A stretch of DNA of 64,000 nt from Burkholderiaceae bacterium (GTDB lineage Bacteria > Pseudomonadota > Gammaproteobacteria > Burkholderiales > Burkholderiaceae_F). How positions within the stretch are numbered: position 1 is the first letter of the stretch; each line of letters starts with the position of its first letter. The notes under the pieces were generated by a model that did no database searches, had not been told where the DNA came from, and worked only from the letters and a program-made list of their open reading frames with translations. The stretch covers positions 62,001 to 126,000 of the forward strand of contig JALHMQ010000006.1 of assembly GCA_022843955.1 (NCBI GenBank), given 5' to 3'. A program made the position numbers and the translations under genes. Shown here one piece after another: positions 34,340 to 43,990 of this stretch.

Positions 34340-34353
34340 TTGACGCCTATCAA
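34340..34353 (-). promoter_or_regulatory. FNR-like site upstream of hoxK
   Basis: TTGACGCCTATCAA matches TTGAT-N4-ATCAA except for one base, the same substitution as the site before hoxM. It lies 102 bases before the hoxK start. Confidence 0.5.
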
Positions 34354-34388
34354 ACGGGTGCCGCGACCAGACCAAGCCAGCGAAGTGT

Positions 34389-34405
34389 GTAACGGATTCA
34401 GTTAC
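34389..34405. promoter_or_regulatory. GTAAC-N7-GTTAC inverted repeat upstream of hoxK
   Basis: GTAAC-GGATTCA-GTTAC, flanked as TGTGTAAC...GTTACACG, lies 35 bases upstream of the FNR-like site. The last four spacer bases plus right half (TTCAGTTACACG vs GTCAGTTACACG) are nearly the same as in the element before the multihaem cytochrome. Confidence 0.5.
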
Positions 34406-34571
34406 ACGAGATCGATCGACCGGGGGACTCCCTGCGCCCGCTCTAAGGGCTCGGGCGGCCCGTCTTCGACCGGGGTCATGGGTGCCGCTGCCCCGCGCGG
34501 GTGATTTGCGCCGGGGCCGGCGATCAATCGGGCTTGCTTGCGCAGGACGGCGTCGGCCGCCGCGGCGAATC

Positions 34572-35546
34572 TCAGTCGTAGCGGCCGAGGCGGACCATCG
34601 TGGTGCCGGGCTTCACGTGCTTGAGCGAGGGCATCACCAGCACCGTCTCGTCGTAAGGCGCGGTCCAGACGCGATTGCCATCGAAGGCGATCGGCGTGCC
34701 GGCGGTGGCGATCACTTCCAGCCCGGAGTAATTGCCGGCAAAGCGAAAGTCCATCGACTGCGCGACCACCGCCTCGGTGACGCGGATCACGTGCTGCTGC
34801 ATGGCCGGCGCGCGATGCAGGCGCGCATCGATCCAGGTCGCATCCACCGCGCCGGTGACGCGCAGAAAGCGCAGCAGCGTGTCGATGGCGACATCCACCG
34901 CGCTGCGCTCCCAGTGCTGGCCGCATTCGATCAGCACCGCGGCCTTGCGGCTGGCCGGGTCGCCGAAGCCGCCGCGTTCGATCATGCGCAGGCCGGCCGG
35001 GTGGCCGGTGTCGAGCAGCAGGTCGCCCGGCACGCCCAGTTCGCGCGACAGCGCCACCGACTTGTCGCCGCCGCGCGGACCCACGCCGCACACCATGATC
35101 GGCCGGCAAGGCTCGTGCATCGAATGCAGGTCGAGCAGGAAGTCGGCAGAGTCGACGAACGGCCGCAACTGACGCGCGCGCCGCAGCTCGGCGGAATCAC
35201 GCGTGCCGGACAGCACGTCCTCCGCCTGCACGCCGTCGCCCCACACGCGGTTGTAGTCCTCGTCGATGAAGCGCGAGCGATCGGGATCGTCGAAGTCAAA
35301 ACGCGCGAACGCCTCCACGTTGGCAAAGGCGAGGATCAGGGTGCCGCGCGCCGGTGTCACCTGCGCATCGAGCAACGACGTCAGGGCCAACGCGCCGCAG
35401 AACTCGTTGCCGTGGGTCAGCGCCTGCACCATCACCGTCGGCCCAGGCCGCTCGGACCGGAGCACGTGAACATAGTCGACGCCCGCGTTGCCGTGCTTGA
35501 ACGGCGTGATGTCGGGCGGGGTGATCTCGATCGGGTGGTGATCCAT
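34572..35546 (-). CDS. Succinylglutamate desuccinylase/aspartoacylase-family zinc hydrolase
   Basis: A 324-residue M14-type amidohydrolase of the AstE/AspA family, which removes acyl groups from N-acyl amino acids. Zinc-site blocks THGNEFCGALA near residue 45 (HxxE) and LLDLHSMHEP near 140 are present, and AVLIECGQHWE provides the catalytic Glu region. The substrate cannot be assigned: succinylglutamate, acetylaspartate or another N-acyl amino acid are all possible. It lies 41 bases downstream of an N-formylglutamate amidohydrolase-like gene and at the end of a peptide ABC operon, so intake and hydrolysis of N-blocked amino acids is a fair inference. A TTG at 35567 is an alternative start. 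Confidence 0.85.
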   Translation of the reverse strand: MDHHPIEITPPDITPFKHGNAGVDYVHVLRSERPGPTVMVQALTHGNEFCGALALTSLLDAQVTPARGTLILAFANVEAFARFDFDDPDRSRFIDEDYNRVWGDGVQAEDVLSGTRDSAELRRARQLRPFVDSADFLLDLHSMHEPCRPIMVCGVGPRGGDKSVALSRELGVPGDLLLDTGHPAGLRMIERGGFGDPASRKAAVLIECGQHWERSAVDVAIDTLLRFLRVTGAVDATWIDARLHRAPAMQQHVIRVTEAVVAQSMDFRFAGNYSGLEVIATAGTPIAFDGNRVWTAPYDETVLVMPSLKHVKPGTTMVRLGRYD

Positions 35547-35587
35547 GGCGGGTGCAGCCTGACTCAAGTGGAGTGGGAAGGTGCCGC

Positions 35588-36436
35588 TCAGCGCGCGACC
35601 GCGCGCCGGGTGTACTCGAGCACCGCGTCGACGAGCGTGGCGAGGTCCCGGCGCAGGGCATCGAAGCCGGCGTGGCGGCTGCAGGTGGTCTCGTTCATGT
35701 ACAGCCGCTTGTTGATCTCCAACTGCAGGCTGTGTCGCCCGCGCGCCGGGTCGGAATACGCGCGCACCAGTTCCACGCCCTTGTACGGATCGTTGATCGC
35801 CACCTCGTAGCCGAACTCGGCCAGCGCGTCGGCGACGAAGGTGGTGAACCCCGGATCGCAGGTGGTGCCGTCGCGGTCGCCGAGCACGAAGTCGGCGCGC
35901 GCCGGCCCGCCCCCGCCCTCGCCCATCTTGCCGCCCACACTGGGCATCGAGTGGCAGTTGATGTGGAACACCTGCCCGAAGCGCGCCTGCGCGTCATCCA
36001 TCAGCTGCGCCAGCGCGCGATGGTAGGGCGCGTGGCAGCGCTCGATGCGGCCGACCACTTCGTCGACCTTGAGCTTGCGGCCGTAGATCGGCCGGCCATC
36101 ATCGAGGGTGCGCCAGATCAGCGCCTTGCCGATGCGCGCCTTGCCGCTGGGCACGTGCGGGTGCGGCCAGCGGCCGCCTTCCATCAGCTCCAGGTCGATG
36201 TCGCCGGCGTGGCGGTTCGCATCAAGGTAGGTACGCGGAAACTGCGCGGCCAAGAGTGGCACGCCGCGCTCGGTCGCAGGCAGGTACAGCTCGTCGACGA
36301 AGCAGTCCTCGCCATCGCGCAGGTCGAACTCGCTGACGATGGCGTCGAAGTCGGCCGGGAACTGCGCGCCGGAGTGGGGCGAGTCGAGCACCAGCGGTGT
36401 GAGGGCCGGCGCCCCCACGAGGGAATACGAATTCAT
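35588..36436 (-). CDS. N-formylglutamate amidohydrolase-like enzyme
   Basis: A 282-residue HutG2/FGase-family hydrolase, which releases formate from N-formyl-glutamate in histidine breakdown. Family motifs include LVLDSPHSGAQFP near residue 17, DANRHAGDID near 73, HINCHSMPSVGG near 170 (metal histidine) and NDPYKGVELVRAY near 225. There are no other hut genes in the window, so it may act on another N-acyl amino acid brought in by the adjacent transporter. The ATG at 36436 starts the homologous region. Confidence 0.85.
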   Translation of the reverse strand: MNSYSLVGAPALTPLVLDSPHSGAQFPADFDAIVSEFDLRDGEDCFVDELYLPATERGVPLLAAQFPRTYLDANRHAGDIDLELMEGGRWPHPHVPSGKARIGKALIWRTLDDGRPIYGRKLKVDEVVGRIERCHAPYHRALAQLMDDAQARFGQVFHINCHSMPSVGGKMGEGGGGPARADFVLGDRDGTTCDPGFTTFVADALAEFGYEVAINDPYKGVELVRAYSDPARGRHSLQLEINKRLYMNETTCSRHAGFDALRRDLATLVDAVLEYTRRAVAR

Positions 36437-36598
36437 CCGTTCAATCTCGTTCGGGGTGAGGCGGTCGGTGCGCCAAGACACTGGCGCCGGCCGGATGAGG
36501 GACACAGTGTCGAGCTTGCCACGCTGCCAGCTCGCGGGACCGGCGACCCACCGGGCGCGCCGCCGAGCAACATGGCCTTCAGCGCCGATCGGCGCGCC

Positions 36599-37659
36599 TC
36601 ATCCATCGTTCAGGTGGCATGCCGCCAACCGCCCCGGCGCGATCTCGCGCAGCACCGGCGCCTCGACGGCACAACGCGGCATCGCGTGCGGGCAGCGGGG
36701 ATGGAAATGGCAGCCGGTGGGCGGATCCAGCGGTGACGGGATCTCGCCCTTGATCGGCACGAACGTGCGCTTCTTGCGATCGAGCCGCGGCACCTCGGCC
36801 AACAGTGCCTGCGTGTACGGATGGTTGGGCGCGACAAACAGCGCGTCGGTCGGCGCGATCTCGACCACGCGGCCCAGGTACATCACCACCACGCGGTCCG
36901 ACAGGTGACGCACCACGCCCAGGTCGTGACTGATAAAGAGATACGTGAGGCCGAGCTGCTCGCGCAGGTCCATGAAGAGATTGAGCACTTGCGCCTGGAT
37001 CGACACATCCAGCGCCGCCACCGCCTCGTCGCACACCAGGAACTCGGGCTTGACCGCCAGTGCGCGCGCGATGCCGATGCGGGCGCGCTGGCCGCCGGAG
37101 AACTGGTGCGGATAGCGGCGCATGAAGCTCGCGTCCAGGCCGACCCGACGCATCAGGTCGGCGACATAGTCCTCCATGCCGCGTCGATCGGTGAGGCCAT
37201 GCACGCGCGGCGCCTCGCCGATCACGTCGGCGACGCGCAGACGCGGGTTGAGCGAGGCGAACGGGTCCTGGAAAATCATCTGGATCGGGCGGCGCACCCC
37301 GGCGGCGGTGGTCACCGGCTGGCCGCGATAGGTGACGCTGCCGTCGCTGGGCGCATACAGGCCGCAGCCGACTCGACCGAGCGTCGACTTGCCGCAGCCC
37401 GATTCGCCCACCAGTCCCACCACCTCGCCGTCGTGCACCGCGAAGGTGACGTGGTCGACTGCATGCACGGTGCTCTCGCGCACGTCGGCACCCAGCCGCG
37501 CGGCGAGCTTCTCGATGATGTCGAGCCGACGCGTGAAGCGCTTGCTCACGGCGTTGAACTGCAGCAGCGGCGCGGTCGATGCCGCCGTACCCTGCGTGGC
37601 GCGGTCGCGCGGGCCTGCGGCGGGCGCGGTGCTGGCCAAGGTATCGATCGACGCCACCA

Positions 37660-37660
<1 letters not shown>
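36599..37660 (-). CDS. Oligopeptide/dipeptide ABC transporter ATP-binding protein (DppF/OppF type)
   Basis: A 353-residue ABC ATPase with Walker A GESGCGKST, the signature SGGQRARIGIARAL, Walker B FLVCDEAVAALD and the C-terminal oligopeptide-transporter extension CHFHPRCPHAMPRC (cluster-type cysteines). It pairs with the next gene upstream as a heterodimer that powers uptake. Its ATG overlaps the stop of the DppD-type gene by one base (TGATG). A 45-residue N-terminal extension before the nucleotide-binding domain includes GPRDRATQGT. Confidence 0.95.
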
Positions 37661-38649
<989 letters not shown>

Positions 38650-38674
38650 GGCCGGTGACTCTCGGACGGACGCG

Positions 38675-39574
38675 TCACTTTGCCAACCTCGGATTGAGCA
38701 CGTCGCGCAACTGGTCCCCCACCAGGTTGATCGACAGGATGGTGATCAACAGCGCCACGCCCGGATACACGCTGATCCAGTACTTGCCGCTCATCAGGTA
38801 CTCGTAGCCGTTGGCGATCAGCAGCCCCAGTGAGGGCTCGGTGGTCGGCAGGCCCAGGCCAAGAAAACTCAGCGTGGCCTCCAGCGCGATCGCATGCGCC
38901 ACCTGCACCGTGCCCACCACGATCAGCGGCGGCATCGCATTGGGCAGCAGATGGCGCAGCACGATGCGCGCACTCGAGAGACCGAGCGCGCGCGCCGCCT
39001 CGATGTACTCCTTGCTGCGTTCCACCAGCGCCGCGCTGCGCGCGGTGCGCGCGTAGTACGCCCACTGCACCGCCACCAGCGCGATGATGATCTTGTCCAC
39101 GCCCTTGCCGAGCACCGCGAGCAGGATCAGCGCCACCAGGATCGCCGGAAAGCCGAGCTGGATGTCGACGATCCGCATCAGGACCTGCTCGAAGCGGCCG
39201 CCCACGTAGGCAGCCAGCACACCGAGCACCGCGCCCAGCGACATCGCGATCACGCCGCTGACCACCCCCACGTACAGCGACACGCGCAGGCCGTAGAAAA
39301 TTGCGCTCACCATGTCTCGTCCCTGGCCGTCGGTGCCCAGCATGTAGGTCATGGTGCCCGCCGCGGCGGTCTCGCCAGGCGGCAGACGTGCATCCATCAG
39401 GTCGAGCTTGCCCAGGTCGTACGGGTTCTGCGGCGAAATGAACGGTGCCAGCAGCGCGATCGCGACCACGCCGATCAGCATCGCCAGACCGACCAGCGCC
39501 AGCCGGCTGTCGGCGAACTGCGCCCAGAAGCGGCGCAGGCGGGACTCGGCGGGTGCGGTGGCGACGACACTCAT
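38675..39574 (-). CDS. ABC peptide transporter permease (DppC/OppC type)
   Basis: A 299-residue inner-membrane permease with six predicted helices, an N-terminal OppC_N segment (RLALVGLAMLIGVVAIALLA) and the EAA loop (EYIEAARALGLSSARIVLRHLLPN) that docks on the ATPases. The frame is open further upstream, but that part is repeat-derived sequence; the start at 39574 (MSVVATAP) is used. Confidence 0.95.
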   Translation of the reverse strand: MSVVATAPAESRLRRFWAQFADSRLALVGLAMLIGVVAIALLAPFISPQNPYDLGKLDLMDARLPPGETAAAGTMTYMLGTDGQGRDMVSAIFYGLRVSLYVGVVSGVIAMSLGAVLGVLAAYVGGRFEQVLMRIVDIQLGFPAILVALILLAVLGKGVDKIIIALVAVQWAYYARTARSAALVERSKEYIEAARALGLSSARIVLRHLLPNAMPPLIVVGTVQVAHAIALEATLSFLGLGLPTTEPSLGLLIANGYEYLMSGKYWISVYPGVALLITILSINLVGDQLRDVLNPRLAK

Positions 39575-39671
39575 TGCCCCAGCCCCCGTGTGACAAATGA
39601 ACGCATGACGCCCACGACGCGTCGTGGGGCTTGCGCCGCACGACGGCGCCAGCCGCACCGCCCGGAATATT

Positions 39672-39823
39672 CAAGCCGTCGTTCCCGCGTAGCAAGCCGT
39701 CGTTCCCGCGCAGCAAGCCGTCGTTCCCGCGCAGGCGGGAACCCAGCGTCGTTGCGTTGCGCAGATCGAAGATGCAGCGAAGAAAAGCCAAGCCGCTGCG
39801 TCTCCGCCTGCACGGGGACGACG
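39672..39823. repeat. REP/BIME-like element with three 21-base tandem units
   Basis: Three direct copies of a 21-base unit (CAAGCCGTCGTTCCCGCG plus YAG) occupy 39672-39734. The last is completed into the palindrome GTTCCCGCGCAGGCGGGAAC, and an opposite-orientation unit (CTCCGCCTGCACGGGGACGACGAG) ends at 39823. It lies in the 289-base gap between the two permease genes and is the same repeat family as the element between hypD and hypE. Confidence 0.75.
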
Positions 39824-39863
39824 AGACGACCTGGCGAGTCCTCTTGCACCCGGACGAGACCGC

Positions 39864-40838
39864 TCATTTCGACTCCCCCAGCCGCACGCGCGGATCGAGC
39901 GCCGAGTACAGCAGGTCGACCACCAGGTTGATGAGGATGAACATGAACACGATCATCATCAGGTACGCGACCACCACCGGCCGGTCGAGCTGGAAGATCG
40001 AGTCGATCACGAGCTTGCCCATGCCGGGCCAGGCGAAGATCGTCTCGGTCACCACCGCGAAGGCGATCACCGAACCGAGCTCGAGCCCGATCACGGTGAC
40101 GAGCGGGATCAGGATGTTCTTGAACAGGTGCACGCCGATCACGCGCGTGCGGCTCAGGCCCTTGGCGCGCGCGAACTTGATGTAGTCGAGGAGGCTCTGC
40201 TCGCGCACCTGAGCGCGCGTCAGGCGGATGATCAGGCTCAGCTTGAACAGCGCCAGGTTGATCGCCGGCAGCAGCGCGTACTTCAGGCCGTCCCAATGCA
40301 GGATCGACAGCTGCAGGCCGAACCACTCCTGTGTCGGACCGCGCCCGGTGGACGGCAGCCAGCCCAGCTGCACCGCGAACACCAGGATCAGCAGCAGCCC
40401 GACCCAGAACGTGGGCAGCGAAAAACCCACGATCGAGCCGGCCATGATGGTCTTGCTGATCCACGAATCCGGCTTCAGGCCGGCGTACATGCCCAGCGGC
40501 ACGCCGATCACCACCGCGATCACCATCGCCAGGAACGCCAGCTCCAGCGTGGCCGGCATCCGCTCGATGATCACTTCCATCGCCGAGCGGCCGAACACGA
40601 AGCTCGTGCCCAGTTCGCCCCTGAGCGCACCCGTCAGGAACACCCAGTACTGCTCGAGGATCGGCTTGTCCAGGCCGAGCGCGGCGGCGGCGCGCGCGCG
40701 CTCGATCTCGTCGGCCACCGGATTGACCAGGATCTCGATCGGGTCGCCGATCACGAACAGGCCGAAGAAGACGAGCAGCGACGTGATGAACAGCACGAAC
40801 AGCGTCTGCGACAGGCGACGGAGGATGAAGACGGTCAT
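39864..40838 (-). CDS. ABC peptide transporter permease (DppB/OppB type)
   Basis: A 324-residue permease with six helices, beginning MTVFILRRLSQTLFVLFITS as is usual for DppB. The EAA loop reads YIKFARAKGLSRTRVIGVHLFKN. It follows the tail-tube-like gene by 35 bases and precedes the repeat-containing gap before the second permease. Confidence 0.95.
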   Translation of the reverse strand: MTVFILRRLSQTLFVLFITSLLVFFGLFVIGDPIEILVNPVADEIERARAAAALGLDKPILEQYWVFLTGALRGELGTSFVFGRSAMEVIIERMPATLELAFLAMVIAVVIGVPLGMYAGLKPDSWISKTIMAGSIVGFSLPTFWVGLLLILVFAVQLGWLPSTGRGPTQEWFGLQLSILHWDGLKYALLPAINLALFKLSLIIRLTRAQVREQSLLDYIKFARAKGLSRTRVIGVHLFKNILIPLVTVIGLELGSVIAFAVVTETIFAWPGMGKLVIDSIFQLDRPVVVAYLMMIVFMFILINLVVDLLYSALDPRVRLGESK

Positions 40839-40873
40839 GGCTCAGCAGCGGCAGGATCTCAGGCGCAGTGCGC

Positions 40874-41308
40874 TCACTCGATCTCGATGCCCTCGCAGGC
40901 GAGTTCCAGCTGTTCGATCGCGACATCGTTGCCCTGGGCGTTCAGCGACGCGCCGACGTACCTGGTCGGCCAGGCGTCGCGCACCAGCCAGCGCTGCACC
41001 GGGTTGCGCTGCTCATCGAGCAGCACCACGGCGATGTTGCGGCGGTCGGCCTGCCCCTGCGTCACGCCGCGGATCCAGTTGAACAGCGCCAGGTCGCCGA
41101 CGATGCCGCGCTTGAGCACCAGCGTGCCTAACTTTGCCAGCCCCGGCAGGCGGCGCACGCTATTGGTCTTGTCGCTGCCGGTGCGGTACTCGATCACGTC
41201 AATCGCCAGATCGGGCAGCGCGACCTCGGAGAACGCGGCAACCGCCACGCCGTCGATCTCGACCAGGAAGTTGCAGTTCAGGTAGGGCTGCGGACGGGCC
41301 ACGGGCAT
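40874..41308 (-). CDS. Contractile-tail tube protein homologue (T4 gp19 family), orphan
   Basis: A 144-residue protein that follows the T4-like/contractile-injection tube family along its whole length: YLNCNFLVEIDGVAVAAFSE, VIEYRTGSDKTNSVRRLPGL, LVLKRGI, RNIAVVLLDEQRNPV and GASLNAQGNDVAIEQLELAC. In phage and extracellular contractile injection systems this protein stacks in hexameric rings to make the inner tube. No sheath, baseplate, spike or terminase gene is present in the window. AAGGAG precedes the ATG at 41308. It sits between a peptide-binding protein and the permease genes on the same strand, with only short gaps. Function here is unknown. Confidence 0.85.
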   Translation of the reverse strand: MPVARPQPYLNCNFLVEIDGVAVAAFSEVALPDLAIDVIEYRTGSDKTNSVRRLPGLAKLGTLVLKRGIVGDLALFNWIRGVTQGQADRRNIAVVLLDEQRNPVQRWLVRDAWPTRYVGASLNAQGNDVAIEQLELACEGIEIE

Positions 41309-41319
41309 CGGGTTCTCCT

Positions 41320-41721
41320 TCAAAGACAGGTCGCGGGCGGCGCGCGCTGCACCAGCGCCAGATCGCGGTAGATCGCCAGGTCGTGGCGGATCAGCTGCTC
41401 ATGCGCGCGGCCGGCCGCATCGCGATGGGTGAGCGTGACCGCAAAGCGGATCGGCTGCCGGCGTCGGAACCAGTTGGCGCGCGTATCGAGCAGCGTGCGG
41501 ATGACGCGACCGGGCGCCAGGAACTCGCAGCGCGTGAACAGCGGCAGCCGGGTGGCATCGCGTCCGGCGGCATCCATCAGCGCACAGTCGAACTTGGCAC
41601 GCACGCGAAACGCCGGCTGCGCATCGATGTTGGCGAGGACAAGATGCAGCAGCTCGTCCTCGCACAGCACGTCGATGATCACGGCGGTGCGGGCCGGCTC
41701 GGCAGCCGCGCTACGCGCCAC
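41320..41721 (-). CDS. Unrecognised 133-residue protein next to the tail-tube homologue
   Basis: I do not recognise this protein. It has no signal peptide or membrane segment, a mix of beta-type stretches (TAVIIDVLCEDELLHLVLAN; PIRFAVTLTHRD) and is moderately basic. It starts with GTG two bases after the stop of the binding-protein gene (GGGAAG in front) and ends 11 bases before the tube-like gene. The tight packing says it is expressed with the transporter. It may be a partner of the tube-like protein; that is inference from adjacency only. Confidence 0.7.
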   Translation of the reverse strand: MARSAAAEPARTAVIIDVLCEDELLHLVLANIDAQPAFRVRAKFDCALMDAAGRDATRLPLFTRCEFLAPGRVIRTLLDTRANWFRRRQPIRFAVTLTHRDAAGRAHEQLIRHDLAIYRDLALVQRAPPATCL

Positions 41722-41723
41722 GT

Positions 41724-43316
41724 TTACTTCCCTGGCCGCACCTCGAACGCATAGGTGTATTGGTCGGCGCGGCCGGTGTAGGCGAGGCCCTTGCGCAGGC
41801 CCCAGCTCGACACTTCGTAGTGCAGCGGGATCAGTGCCTGCATTTCGCCGATCGCCTTGTCGCTGGCGGCGGCGAGCATCAGGTTGCGCTTGGTGTCGTC
41901 GATGTTGGTCATCGCGGTCAGGATCAGCGCGTCGACGCCCGGGTCGGAGAAGCGGCCGCGGTTGGCCTGGCCCATGCCGGTCTGCGCATTGAAGCTGCCG
42001 ATCAGCGCACGCAGCGGCGACGAAGTTTCGCCGGTTTCCGCGCCCCAGCCGGCGAGGAAGAAGCTGAAGTCGAGCTTGCCGGCGCGCGAGAAAAAGACGT
42101 TGCTGGGCATTGCTTCCAGCTTGGTATCGATGCCGGCGCGCGTGAGCATGCCGGCCACCGCCTGCGCGGCCTTCTCGTCATTGATGTAGCGGTTGTTGGG
42201 CGAGTGCAGCGTAACGGCGAAGCCGTTCGGATAACCGGCCTCGGCGAGCAACTTGCGCGCGCCGTCGATGTCCAGCTTGGGCGGCGTCAGCCGCTTGCTG
42301 GTGCCGGGGAAGAAGTCGGGCAGCAACTGGCCGGCCGGCTGCGCCTGACCTTCCATGATGCGGCTGACGATGGCGTTGCGGTCGAGCGCGATCGACACTG
42401 CCTGGCGCACGCGCACGTCCTTGAACGGGTTTTTCTCCAGCGGCTTGCCGTCCTTGCCGGTGACGAACGGCGAAACATCGCGCGCGCTGTCCATGTGGAT
42501 GTAGATCAGGCGATTGCTGACCGCGGAGGCAACGCTGACGCGGGCGTCTTTTTCCAGCCGGGCGATGTCGGCGGTGGGCACCGCCTCGATCATCTGCACG
42601 TCACCCGCCAGCAGCGCGGCCACGCGTGCCGGGGCGTTGGTGATCATGCGCATGCGCACGGTCTTCCAGTGCGGCTTGGCACCCCAGTAGGCGTCGTTGC
42701 GCTCCAGCACCACGCGGTCACCCGCCACGTACTCCTTGAACTTGAACGGCCCGGTGCCGATCATCAGCTTGCCACTGTTGAACTCCTCGGACTTGGCGGC
42801 GGCCGCCAGCTTGGCCGGAACGATGCGCACCGCGACCATGTCATTCGGGAGCAGCGGGTGCGGCCGCGCGGTCTTGATGCGCAGCGTGAGCTTGTCGACC
42901 GCCGTCACGTCGGTGATCGGCCGCGTATAGGTTGCGAACGACGCCGGCGAGTTGGGCACGGTCGGTATGCGCTTGATGCTGGCAATGACGTCGTCGGCCG
43001 TGAACTCGCTGCCGTCGTGCCACTTGACCCCTTTGCGCAGCTTGAACTCCCAAGTCAAATCGTCCAGCGTCTTCCATGACTCGGCCAGCAGCGGCTTCAA
43101 CTGTTCCTTCGGATCCTTGCCCACCAGCTTCTCGAACACGTGGTCAGCCACGTTGTTGTTGGGCGTGAGATTGTGGAAGTGCGGGTCCAGCGAGGTGACC
43201 GGCGTCGACAGACCCATGACCAGTTCCTGCGCCTGCAGCGGTGCAGCGAGGGCGGCGCAGACGGCCGCAGCGGCCGCGGTGGCCGCCAAAGAGGTGAAGC
43301 GGAACAGCGAGCACAT
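41724..43316 (-). CDS. ABC transporter substrate-binding protein (DppA/OppA, SBP family 5)
   Basis: A 530-residue periplasmic binding protein with signal peptide (residues 1-29, ending PLQAQ) and SBP_bac_5 blocks: TSLDPHFHNLTPNN near residue 40, ESWKTLDDLTWEFKLRKGVK, GTGPFKFKEY near 165 and VRQAVSIALDR near 305. It captures peptides or similar solutes for the downstream permeases. GGAG lies nine bases before the ATG at 43316. It is the first gene of the operon. Confidence 0.95.
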   Translation of the reverse strand: MCSLFRFTSLAATAAAAAVCAALAAPLQAQELVMGLSTPVTSLDPHFHNLTPNNNVADHVFEKLVGKDPKEQLKPLLAESWKTLDDLTWEFKLRKGVKWHDGSEFTADDVIASIKRIPTVPNSPASFATYTRPITDVTAVDKLTLRIKTARPHPLLPNDMVAVRIVPAKLAAAAKSEEFNSGKLMIGTGPFKFKEYVAGDRVVLERNDAYWGAKPHWKTVRMRMITNAPARVAALLAGDVQMIEAVPTADIARLEKDARVSVASAVSNRLIYIHMDSARDVSPFVTGKDGKPLEKNPFKDVRVRQAVSIALDRNAIVSRIMEGQAQPAGQLLPDFFPGTSKRLTPPKLDIDGARKLLAEAGYPNGFAVTLHSPNNRYINDEKAAQAVAGMLTRAGIDTKLEAMPSNVFFSRAGKLDFSFFLAGWGAETGETSSPLRALIGSFNAQTGMGQANRGRFSDPGVDALILTAMTNIDDTKRNLMLAAASDKAIGEMQALIPLHYEVSSWGLRKGLAYTGRADQYTYAFEVRPGK

Positions 43317-43693
43317 GGGGTGGTTCTCCGGCAGGTGGGTGCGACAAGAATAGCGGCGCCAGTCATGCCGGTTGTCCGCGGTCGCGACAACCGGCGCGCG
43401 GGGGCGATGACTCGGCAAGCGGCAGGGGCGAATTCTGCGCGCGGCCGACGGCAGCCGCGTTGCGAAATGCGCAACACGCTGCGACGAATCCTGCGCAGTT
43501 GCCCCAAGCGGCTGGCTGGCAGCCACGAACAAGCACAGCCGTGACGAAAAGGGCCGGACGGGGTGACGCTGAACTGGGAAGGTGAGCGATGCGCGACGAG
43601 GGTGTCGCACGCGGCCGCGGAAGGAGCTTGAAACGAGCCGGGAAGACTGCTGTTCGGCGCGGCCGCGCCGAACAGCAGGGTAACGCGGACTAC
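43317..43693. other. Intergenic region between the binding-protein gene and the HiPIP gene
   Basis: These 377 bases contain no supported gene. They hold the promoter region of the peptide ABC operon and the HiPIP terminator palindrome at 43647-43678. GGTTGTC and GACAACC flank a possible dyad near 43370-43396. Confidence 0.45.
43647..43678 (-). terminator. Terminator-like 32-base perfect palindrome after the HiPIP gene
   Basis: CTGCTGTTCGGCGCGG pairs perfectly with CCGCGCCGAACAGCAG (43647-43662 with 43663-43678), 15 bases after the HiPIP stop. Only a short T-containing run (TCTTCCC) follows on the minus strand. Confidence 0.6.
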
Positions 43694-43990
43694 TTACTTC
43701 TTGGCTGCGCCGGGAACCGCAGCCCAGGCTGAACACCAGCCTTCCGGCGAGATCTGCGTGTCACCCGGGATGACCTTGCAGCCGCCCTTCGCCTTGGCGT
43801 TGGCGCCGGGCACCCAGTGCATGCAGTTGTCGCACCGATTGGCGCCGTTCGGCTTGTCCTGGTACTTCAGAGCAGAGCGCAACGCCGGATTGGTCTGCGC
43901 TTGCGCGCCATGCGAGGCCAGCAAGCCGCCGGCGACAAGGGCGCCGCTCATGATCACGAAGCGACGACGGGGAGTAACGGGAACGGACAT
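43694..43990 (-). CDS. High-potential iron-sulfur protein (HiPIP)
   Basis: A 98-residue periplasmic electron carrier with a Tat signal (TPRRRFVIMSG) and the HiPIP cysteine pattern binding one [4Fe-4S] cluster: CDNC, then GGCKVIPG, then GWCSAW. HiPIPs shuttle electrons between periplasmic donors and cytochrome oxidases or reaction centres. It is a single gene with its own terminator. Its presence with the multihaem cytochrome and hydrogenase suggests a versatile respiratory chain. Confidence 0.95.
   Translation of the reverse strand: MSVPVTPRRRFVIMSGALVAGGLLASHGAQAQTNPALRSALKYQDKPNGANRCDNCMHWVPGANAKAKGGCKVIPGDTQISPEGWCSAWAAVPGAAKK

Larger units (their letters stand above)
34239..34571. other. 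Intergenic region upstream of hoxK
   Basis: A 333-base region with no gene. It separates the hydrogenase block from the end of the peptide-transport operon, which reads toward it. It contains the FNR-like site (34340-34353) and the GTAAC palindrome (34389-34405). I found no clear sigma-54 -24/-12 sequence. Confidence 0.55.

Noticed and set aside
34239-34340. Sigma-54 promoter for hoxK as in Cupriavidus
   Set aside because: TGGCAC occurs on the minus strand, but no TTGC follows at the -12 distance.
31248-34343. Very long open frame on the plus strand opposite hoxK and hoxG, and similar antisense frames opposite hypE, hoxV, the dpp genes and others
   Set aside because: They mirror well-identified genes in GC-rich DNA, have Arg/Ala/His-biased translations without domains, and lack ribosome sites.
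39672-39734. CRISPR-like direct repeats
   Set aside because: The 21-base units abut without spacers and belong to the REP-type palindromic element; no cas gene is present.
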